Below, one piece after another: positions 56,946 to 64,000 of a stretch of 64,000 bases of DNA. The stretch spans positions 38,250 to 102,249 of the forward strand of contig JADDOH010001969.1 of assembly GCA_016648135.1 (NCBI GenBank), read 5' to 3'. Source of the stretch: Agrypnia vestita (taxonomy: Eukaryota > Arthropoda > Insecta > Trichoptera > Phryganeidae). Within the stretch, counting starts at the first letter, position 1, and each line of letters starts with the position of its first letter. Made by a program: the position numbers and the translations under genes. The notes below the pieces were generated by a model, which worked only from the letters and a program-made list of their open reading frames with translations, had not been told where the DNA came from and ran no database searches.

Positions 56946-57430
56946 CAGTATTAATTTCTTTGGAGGTAATCTGCGTCAAAATCTGATCCTCAGAAGGATC
57001 ATTCGTCAACTGACGTTTCGACTGAATCACAACAGACATTTTCAGGGTACATTGTTAATAAATTTCCGTCACGAGGGGCAGTGCTAGCACGTCCGCTCGT
57101 ATCGGAATCTTATTACCAAGTGAGGTCCGCCAAGTCAAAATCTAAATTTGGATATTTCGTTCATTATTAGCCTTAATGGCTTTTGGGTATTTAGTATTGA
57201 ATATTGGGTATTCCCGGCCGTTGTTGACCTTAATGGCATTTCACTGACTCCTTGTGATGCGCTTTGTACTCGATTTTGTGTCTATTGTGTCGATATTGAC
57301 CTGTTCGCTGGTTGTATTTAATTGGTTTTTGCGCGTATTCGTATTATTCATGGCGAATTCAGGCGAAACGTCAGTTGACGAATAATCCTTCTGAGGTTCA
57401 GATTTTGACGCGGGTTAATCTCAAATAAAT
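56945..57430. mobile_element. Fold-back repeat with hammerhead-like core
   Basis: The left arm 56945-57030 and right arm 57355-57430 are inverted, sharing GCGTCAAAATCTGA, CTCAGAAGGAT and ATTCGTCAACTGACGTTTCG. On minus the left arm continues into CUGAAAA (57039-57045) with GUCUG/CAGUC pairing around a UUGUGAUU loop and GAAACGUC. The right arm keeps only the GAAACGUC half. The spacer is about 310 bp without an ORF. Confidence 0.6.
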
Positions 57431-57639
57431 TAAAACTAATATTTTTAACACCCGTGAAAACCTTTACTATAACATATATACTGAAAATAAAAGTATAGGT
57501 ATTATGGCATATAAAAGAAGTTAAAAATTGAAAATATTAATTTTCAGGCATATTCCTGTATATATGTTAAATAATTCGAAAGAATATCATACATTAGCGA
57601 AGGGAAAAACTGCATTTCAAAATGAAGACTACGCAACAC

Positions 57640-58140
57640 ACACGTTCACCAGTTTGAAGACTACAAAGTGTACACTACAATTGTAGTAAAAACTACTTGA
57701 AGTGAAGTAATTGTAGTACTACGAAATGAAGTGAAGTAATGAAGTAATTGTAATATCCATGGGGGGGGGGGGGGTTGTTACAGTTTCCAGAGATTTCTTC
57801 GTTTAGCTACATCAACTTCCCGAAAATTTCATCATGGGTCCAAAAATTTTTCAAACCATGGGGGAGGGGGTTGATACAGTTTCCAGAGATTTCTTCATAT
57901 ATCTACATCAACTTCCCAAAAATTTCACGTAAAATATGCACTATTTAAAGTATGTTTCTCATACTTTCGATAACTTTGAAGTGTATGTACTTTGTAGTGT
58001 TCGCTTTGAAATGAAGTGTACTATTTTAAGTTTATACTTTCAATAACTTTGGTGTTTGTAGTTTGTTGTGTGCACTACACTTCAAAACGTGCGAAGTGTG
58101 CACTTCAATGTAATGTAGTACTACATTGTAGTAGTGACTA
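57640..58140. mobile_element. Palindromic repeat rich in TAGTACTACA strings
   Basis: The ends contain GACTACAAAGTGTACACTAC (left) and ACATTGTAGTAGTGACTACA (right), with related inverted strings between. It resembles a non-autonomous DNA transposon, but exact termini and target duplication were not found. It contains an internal 100-bp duplication. Confidence 0.45.
57757..57927. repeat. Two-copy 100-bp repeat with poly-G
   Basis: CCATGGGGG at 57757 and 57857, both leading to CAGTTTCCAGAGATTTCTTC and CTACATCAACTTCCC. The first copy has a 14-base G run (57761-57774); the second has GGGGGAGGGGG. Confidence 0.75.
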
Positions 58141-58299
58141 CAGAGCGGACCCATCACTATGATACATGCTTAAAAATAATATTGCTTAATAGTCCAAAAC
58201 AGGTAGCACTACCAGCTGCAAAATCTGTGTATAACTATATCATGGTAAGGATCATAGATGTCTCTAGCAATAGTCCATTTGAATATATGAAAGAAACTA

Positions 58300-58345
58300 A
58301 TTTGGAATATACAGGGCATAAGCCCTGGGCCATCCGATAAAGACT
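58300..58345 (+). repeat. Short family M fragment
   Basis: GGGCATAAGCCCTGGGCC near 58313, a palindrome resembling the M centre at 8226-8258, followed by AAAGACTTCCGTAT. Confidence 0.35.
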
Positions 58346-58619
58346 TCCGTATCCATTTTTCATTTAAATCCCTTTCAGAACTGTTGCCTCAGATTCTTTA
58401 GCCAGAATATCCTTTCTTTGTCTTTCAAGAACTCTTCCGCTCAAAATATTACCTTGAATGATGAAATGCAAGATCTGATACTAATATTTTTATGCAATTG
58501 ATAAAACTTCAAAGACGAACGAAATCGCACTATAAAATTAATTAATTGAATACTTACTGTATTATAAGCTATTTCTTGTTAACATAGATTTCATGTCTCT
58601 AAATTTTGTTGTTAACTAC

Positions 58620-59020
58620 TAATAACTTCTTCAAAAACAACAAAATGATTTTTTGGTGACATTATCAATATAATTAATAAAAATGTACTTTTTTTCACCG
58701 CACATGTACTGAAAAACATTTCAGAACCCACGGCCCCTTTGTCAGAATATAATTTATACTAACAAATTAAAAATGAAGTATAGACAATAAAAATTTATAA
58801 ATTATGGATGGGAAATGAAAAATAATTAAGTACTTACTTACATGAAAACAAATTTAAAGATAACTATTTGTAAAAAGGACCTGGTTATTTGTAATATTCA
58901 ATTTAATATAAATATTTTTTTTTATTTCCAAATTTTATCAATCTGTAATTCTGTATGACATGTAAACATGTTAATATTTTTCAATACCTAAGTGGTGAAA
59001 ACAAAGTTCATTTTTACTTA
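58620..59020. mobile_element. F1 element: inverted halves with internal segment
   Basis: The minus copy 58626-58750 has CUGACAA (58739-58745; core G8 to A), a stem GGGGCC-GUG-GGUUCU and GAAA, but the ACAUGU segment is deleted. The internal segment includes CTATTTGTAAAAAGGACCTG (58863) shared with 41726. The plus half 58967-59015 ends AAGTGGTGAAAACAAAG. Confidence 0.6.
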
Positions 59021-59029
59021 AATCAATCA

Positions 59030-59530
59030 ATTTTTAAAGATGTACCAGACACAGTAGGTACGTTTCTGATAAACAATTTTATCACCGCCCTCAGATCAAA
59101 GCGTGGTGTAAAATTTTCATTGCTCAGTGGGCCGAAATTTCCCGAGATAAATTTCCGAGATATCCTGTCCAACAGTACGGAGGTGACTCCGGGAAGAACG
59201 CGGGATAATAGAATACTCCGCTGCGATTCATAAAGGTGCATATTTATTTTAGAATTACGTAAATGAGGGGCACTTGGCTTTCCCGAAGCGCCATTTTCTC
59301 TAAAGTTGACTTGCTTACCCCAGTCAGCATTAATGTTAAATGCCACACATTCTTTGCCGTATTATGCAAAAACAATGCACGTTTTCCGAGGAAGATACCA
59401 CAATTTGAGCAAAGTTGCATACTCATCCCGACTACACCTACTTTCAAGTGGAGTTGGCTGTCATCTTCGTTCAAAATATTTCGTACTTCGGAAACCGTCG
59501 GAATGGTTGGTCGTTGAACCAAAGCACCAG
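59030..59530. other. GC-richer island with overlapping short ORFs
   Basis: Frames of 84-114 codons occur on both strands, with no recognised domain on either. GGCCGAAATTTCCCGAGATA and GTGACTCCGGGAAGAACG mark the least AT-rich portion. It could include a host exon; strand cannot be decided. Confidence 0.25.
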
Positions 59531-59898
59531 CAGACTGATTTACATATTAATTATAACATCATCATCATTATCAATATTTGGCAAAATGGACCATTTAGGT
59601 TGAAGGCTAACTTTACTAACGATCTTCAAGCATCACTGTTTCGAGCTTAATATCAAGACAGCTGAATCTATGGATCTTATTCTTGAAGGGTGAGTATTCT
59701 AATTCTTCGTCTTCTTATTGTCCACTCGCTTACCTTGCTCTTTAATAAACATAGTCAAGATTGCTCCGGAACAAAGGACCACCCGCTCGATGTGTGAATG
59801 CTTAATCAAGAATTTACAGTTATTACGTTATTTTCTATGTGCACAAATGTACTTGTCCTTTTTTTGCTTATTTGTTTGTTTATTTTTACCGCAATTAG

Positions 59899-60175
59899 TT
59901 TTTTTTCCTCAGTTTCTGTTTCTCCAGTGCTGGATATAGACCTCATCCATCTTCCACCCTTCCTTGTTAATTGCTAGTTAAATCTATTTCATCCCCCCCA
60001 CAGCGGTTATACTGTCGGCCCATCTCTTCTGAGGTTTTCCGATGCCTCTTTTATCTTCCCAAGGTCTCTATTTCAGAACTCTGGGAGTCCATCTTGTAGA
60101 TTTCAACCACACATTCTCAGACATCACCGCTTTAAACAATCTCCGCTGCAGTCAAGTATTTTGGACCGGGGAAAG
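59899..60175 (-). pseudogene. LINE ORF2 C-terminal remnant
   Basis: On minus: DKRGIGKPQKRWADSITAVG, then after indels RWMR and EVYIQHWR. This matches the tail R--GRP--RW-DDi--v-G--W---A-DR--W--l-EAYVQQW of many LINEs. It is short, with frameshifts and stops. Confidence 0.5.
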
Positions 60176-60443
60176 CTAGTGGTGGTTGGTGGTGGAAATA
60201 TATAGATAAGGTATGGTTATTAGCGATGCGCAATTTCAAGTTATGGATAAATGAAGAAATTGTTGGAGATTTAAAAATTTTGGACCGTACGATAAATTGG
60301 TCTGGTCAGAAACTGAAACAACCCCCCTCTCCTCCATGTATTTGAAAATATTATTGTAGAAGTACATTTTTCAGGTAGTACGTCTTGTAGTAAATAACTT
60401 TGGAAATCCCAGATTTTATTTTTTCGAAGTTGATGAAGCAAAA

Positions 60444-60545
60444 GAATATGGAAATTTCTCGTAGTCATGCATCTCCATATATTACCTATGTCTCGTGTAT
60501 TGATTACCAATAATACGAATATGGAAATATCTCGTAATCGTGCAT
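60444..60545. repeat. 29-bp direct repeat
   Basis: GAATATGGAAATTTCTCGTA (60444) and GAATATGGAAATATCTCGTA (60517), both ending in GTGCAT or CATGCAT, 73 bp apart. Confidence 0.65.
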
Positions 60546-60592
60546 ACGATGATAACCAACATTACCAATGGTTATGTTGGTTATCATCGTAT
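60544..60592. repeat. Perfect 19-bp hairpin, 11-nt loop
   Basis: ATACGATGATAACCAACAT (60544-60562) pairs with 60574-60592 around TACCAATGGTT, whose ACC and GGT can extend the stem. Confidence 0.75.
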
Positions 60593-60599
60593 TGCGTAC

Positions 60600-63500
60600 T
60601 GCAGCCTATAATATCTCCACAGTAAGCTGGGCAAACCACTGCGAAAGGTTTTTCGGCTATAATTTTCTCCTTCTTCTAGGCCCCCGACTACCGTTAATCT
60701 TTCCCTGCATTATTCGTTGCAAGAACTTGTACTTTCCTGGATGTCTCATTGGGATTATCTTGTTTATCCGCCAAAAATACAACTTATGCATTAACGTTTG
60801 TTTATTTATAGTAAAATACTAAGTATTTGCTTAACTACCAACTGTTCTGCGGTCGGAATTCATCTACCGAGAATGTTGCCGCTGCCATGCAGAACAAGCC
60901 CGGCCATATAGCTATCACTTATCATATTTCCGAGATATTGATGCACTAGTATTATTTTAATAACTTATTACTCCCTTTATATTAACTCGTGGCGTCTGCT
61001 TGCCTGTCGTCAACAAAATCTTTGGATCGATTTTTGACCCTTTTCCCGTGATCAAATCGAGCTGAAACTTGGCAAGCAGACTCGTGCGACGATCAAGAAG
61101 ATCTATCAAATTTTTGTTTAAAAATTAGAAATTTTTTTGAAATTTTATTGGGTTTTTCAAATTGGAATCATTTGAAAAGTTTGATTAGAAACGGTATATA
61201 TAGAAAATATTCCGCCCGATAACGTCGCGGAATATTTTCTAAATTTAAATTACTCCGTCGGTATAATAGGTACATCCCTACGAATTTCAAAAATTTACAA
61301 AACAATTGGTTCACAGATGACAGCAAAATTGGGTTTTTTGGGAAAAAATCAAATAATAATTTATTTCTTTTAGATTTCTGCTTAGTTTTGAAGAATTCTA
61401 CATTACTCAAATCTGATTCTGACTAAATCATTTGACGCTGGAAATTATATTGATGATAATTGAATCTAAATCTTAAATCTTGACATCTCAAAACATCTGA
61501 CATTTTAGAAATATATTAAATTTTTGTAAGTTTAGTGTTATGTTATATGTTTTAGTTCGTCTTTAATTATTGTTATATTTTAAAAAGAAAGGGAGTGTAG
61601 TAAAAACTTGGTTTTAATGGGTTACTTTTTTTTTATTCTTATCTGAACCATAACATCTTCATCCATAGGTCTTTCCATTCAGCTTTCTAACAGTACAACC
61701 AAAATCAAATATTTTCAGTCGCCTTAAGTAACTAATTTTGAATATTATTTAACTACTATACATATACAGTTGTTCTACAAGCGTGCCACATGAATACAGA
61801 TCTACATCACAAACTATTGAACACTGGACGATTTTCCTGGTCGGGTTTAAAAAATTCTCAACATACTACCGCATTAGGAATCTTCTATCTATCAATTAGT
61901 TACATACTATCACTAACCCACCAAAGGTTAATGCACTGACATTTGTAAAGTGAGGTACAAGGCATTGAATACCTGGAACACGGTATGTACCTATATGAGG
62001 AATGCAAAAGCTAAAAATCTCTAAGGAATACGTATAGCAAGTTCAACGATTTAATTTATTATTACGACGCAAAAACCCCAATAGTAGACTCTTGAAGCTT
62101 ATAAAATAACCAGGTATGTAATTCAATAAGCTTTTAAGGAACTGATACAATATTTTTAAAAATTTTGGTGCGAGCGCCAGAATTATAAAATTATTTACTA
62201 ATAATATTCCGAGTATATCCAGGAACTAGCGAAAAAAATTAATTTGTAACTTTTTGCAAAAAGGATTTGATTATTAATAATATTATATTTGCTTTTTAAT
62301 CATTTTCTTGTCTCCGAAATTTCTGATTACCTACCTAAATTTGTAATTTGTAATTTGTATGGAAAATTTCTAAACGCTTTTTAACATCAAAATCACCAAA
62401 CACAAGAATCACAATTCTTTTTGGTGAGGTATACACACAAAAAAATATTTATTTGTAAACATTGTCCATGTATGATTGTAAATTTTTTTTATATAATATA
62501 TTATTTATTAAATAAATTAATTAATAAAAAAATGCATAAAGGTTTGTTTCCAAAAGTTGATCGGAAAGTTCAGAATTGTTAATTTTCACATCTGATCTAA
62601 GTGCTCCTCAATTCTTATATCAAAATTATAACACGTTTTTACCCATATAAAAGAAAACAATCAACTTTTTTATGTAATACTCTAGGTGTTACCTCTTGCA
62701 TTCGGCTATCCCCTGACTACTTAATCAAATAAACGTGTATAAAATTAATCAGAAACAGTAAACATTAAAAATTTGAATAAGGTTTTAAAAAATCATTTCG
62801 TAAACATTTCTGTTTGCAAGACTACCTCAATCCGGGTACCTCGTCACCCTCCAGGTGGTATTTTTTCTCATTTGAATGAGTTGAATATCAACAGGAATTT
62901 TTTGAAAACTTTTTTTGTCTGTGTTTTTGTCACTCGAGCTCTGTACTTCGTAAAAGAGCTCACAGTTTGGGTATTGTGTGATGCCCATGATTAAAATTGT
63001 ATCATTTTTACGTTTACAAATTTATCCACAAACTTTAACACTATTTTATATGATAGATATGTTTAACAGCTACAACAAAATAATGTTTCCTATAAATTTA
63101 TAGGAAACTTTATTTTAGAAAGGATACATAAAATCTAAAAATTCAGTACATTTTAAATTAGTAATCCTCGGTGACTGCATTCAAGACATTTTTTTTTTCA
63201 TTTTTTGGATATTGATATCTTTGTTTTTATACCCCACATGTAACATATCTATTAGAAATTATATTTCAATTACATTTTTAGCCCTTTTTATGCCATAAGC
63301 GTGTTTACGCACCAAATCATGTGTGTGATTACACTCACTTTTCAACCATGCAAAGACAGGATTTAGCACGATTGTCAATGCTGTATATTTAAAGTCAATC
63401 TACTGTTTGTGGACAAAAATTCCCAGCAGTTTATAGACAATTAAGCCTTAAAGTCTTGTAACCTGTCCTTAAACTGTATGCCAAAAATTTTTTTTAAATC

Positions 63501-63745
63501 TCTGGCATTTAAAAGGTTAATGAGATGCGGTATGTGTCACTTCTTGTATTCAGCCTATTCCTGGTTACTTTACTAGACTGTTGTGTTAAAGTCGCCAGTG
63601 TTGTTATGGTAATATCGTTTACTAAAAAACGGGGTGTCTTTTTACTTCGTTTAATTTTGAAAGGAAAATAATATTTTTACTTCGAATGAACAGATAAAGA
63701 GATAGGAAACATCAATGTTTCTGACTTATCTCCTGTAAAACATTA
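60600..63745. other. Unassigned interval
   Basis: An 84-codon frame at 60568-60822 partly overlaps a GC-richer unique block. 62258-62300 repeats the GCAAAAAGGA segment of F1 internal regions. 61016-61110 is a GC-richer, unassigned stretch. No gene or RNA is supported. Confidence 0.3.
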
Positions 63746-63750
63746 AAATA

Positions 63751-64000
63751 TTAGGTCCTTACATATGAAATTGGCGTTTAGTATGGGAGGAACATAAAGC
63801 CGATTTTTTTTTATTATAATATTTTTATTTAATCAAAGTATGTACCATTGCTATCTATGCACTTTTGCCATCTCATAGGTAGTTCATCGATCCCTTTACT
63901 AAAAAAACCATTCGGACGGGAACCAATAAAATCTTTGAAGGCGGTTTGGACTGCCCCATCGGAGTTGAATTTTTTCCTCTGCAAGAAGTTATCCAAATTT
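63751..64000 (-). mobile_element. Second mariner copy, 3' end, cut by window edge
   Basis: Starts with the same 29-bp terminal repeat (63751-63779) after a TA at 63749-63750. The 250 bp seen differ from the 26878-28161 copy at only a handful of positions. Confidence 0.9.
63829..64000 (-). CDS. Mariner transposase C-terminus (partial)
   Basis: The minus frame is open from the window edge to the stop at 63829-63831 and reads NFLQRKKFNSDGAVQTAFKD, then SRPNGFFSKGIDELPMRWQK and CIDSNGTYFD. It matches the end of the transposase at 27278-28084 except for a Gly for Asp and a final Phe for Ile. It is downstream of the DD34D catalytic motifs, which lie outside the window. No break is visible, so the copy may be intact. 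Confidence 0.85.
   Translation of the reverse strand, partial: NLDNFLQRKKFNSDGAVQTAFKDFIGSRPNGFFSKGIDELPMRWQKCIDSNGTYFD

Noticed and set aside
56683..57087. 134-codon ORF rich in Y and I
   Set aside because: It is a translation of TA/TATC microsatellite running into a fold-back repeat; low complexity and no domain.
59023..59650. Overlapping ORFs of 84-114 codons on both strands
   Set aside because: Mutually exclusive frames with no recognised domain; kept only as an island of unknown nature.
1..64000. CRISPR arrays, bacterial operons, rRNA
   Set aside because: Repeats are dispersed or tandem without spacer regularity, and no rRNA-like or prokaryotic gene organisation was seen.

Overview
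This is an AT-rich, gene-poor stretch of a eukaryotic nuclear genome, most likely an insect or other arthropod. The evidence is a DD34D mariner with TA target sites, non-LTR (LINE) retrotransposons of arthropod type, tRNA-headed SINEs, Helitron pieces and many short fold-back repeats, with no bacterial-style gene packing. The species cannot be named from sequence alone. I recognise no conserved host protein-coding gene. The interpretable coding sequence belongs to transposable elements, and most other open frames look like chance or antisense shadows.

Layout. 0-5.4 kb: a decayed LINE, two SINEs, a hAT-like MITE, a GC-rich island with a short ORF and a LINE 3' tail. 5.4-21 kb: a dense field of short repeats whose cores resemble type I hammerhead ribozymes, often as inverted pairs, plus more LINE debris, an 81-bp-arm hairpin, a cluster of AAAAGCTC-like motifs and, at 18.3-18.7 kb, a Helitron 3' end carrying arrays of perfect heat-shock elements. 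21-31 kb: LINE and SINE debris around a 1284-bp mariner (26878-28161) whose transposase has one frameshift. 31-43 kb: further hammerhead-type repeats, a large fold-back element (32130-32700), SINE copies (one with an expanded 8-bp array) and a Helitron protein remnant. 47-52.5 kb: the largest ORF (714 codons, 49639-51783, minus), an intact reverse transcriptase of a 5'-truncated LINE. It sits between two roughly 150-bp inverted repeats that each hold a hammerhead-like core. 52-64 kb: LINE tails, fold-back repeats, candidate non-repetitive islands and, at the right edge, the 3' end of a second, nearly identical mariner.

Two things stand out. First, about 17 hammerhead-like loci belong to several related families. 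The known precedents are Penelope-like element terminal repeats and the small non-autonomous retrozymes of animals. The locus at 16240-16280 keeps the full core and compatible stems. Second, the Helitron end at 18.5-18.7 kb carries two runs of six perfectly phased nGAAn units, so it could bring heat-shock-factor binding wherever it inserts. Both are inferences from motif structure and were not tested by search or experiment.
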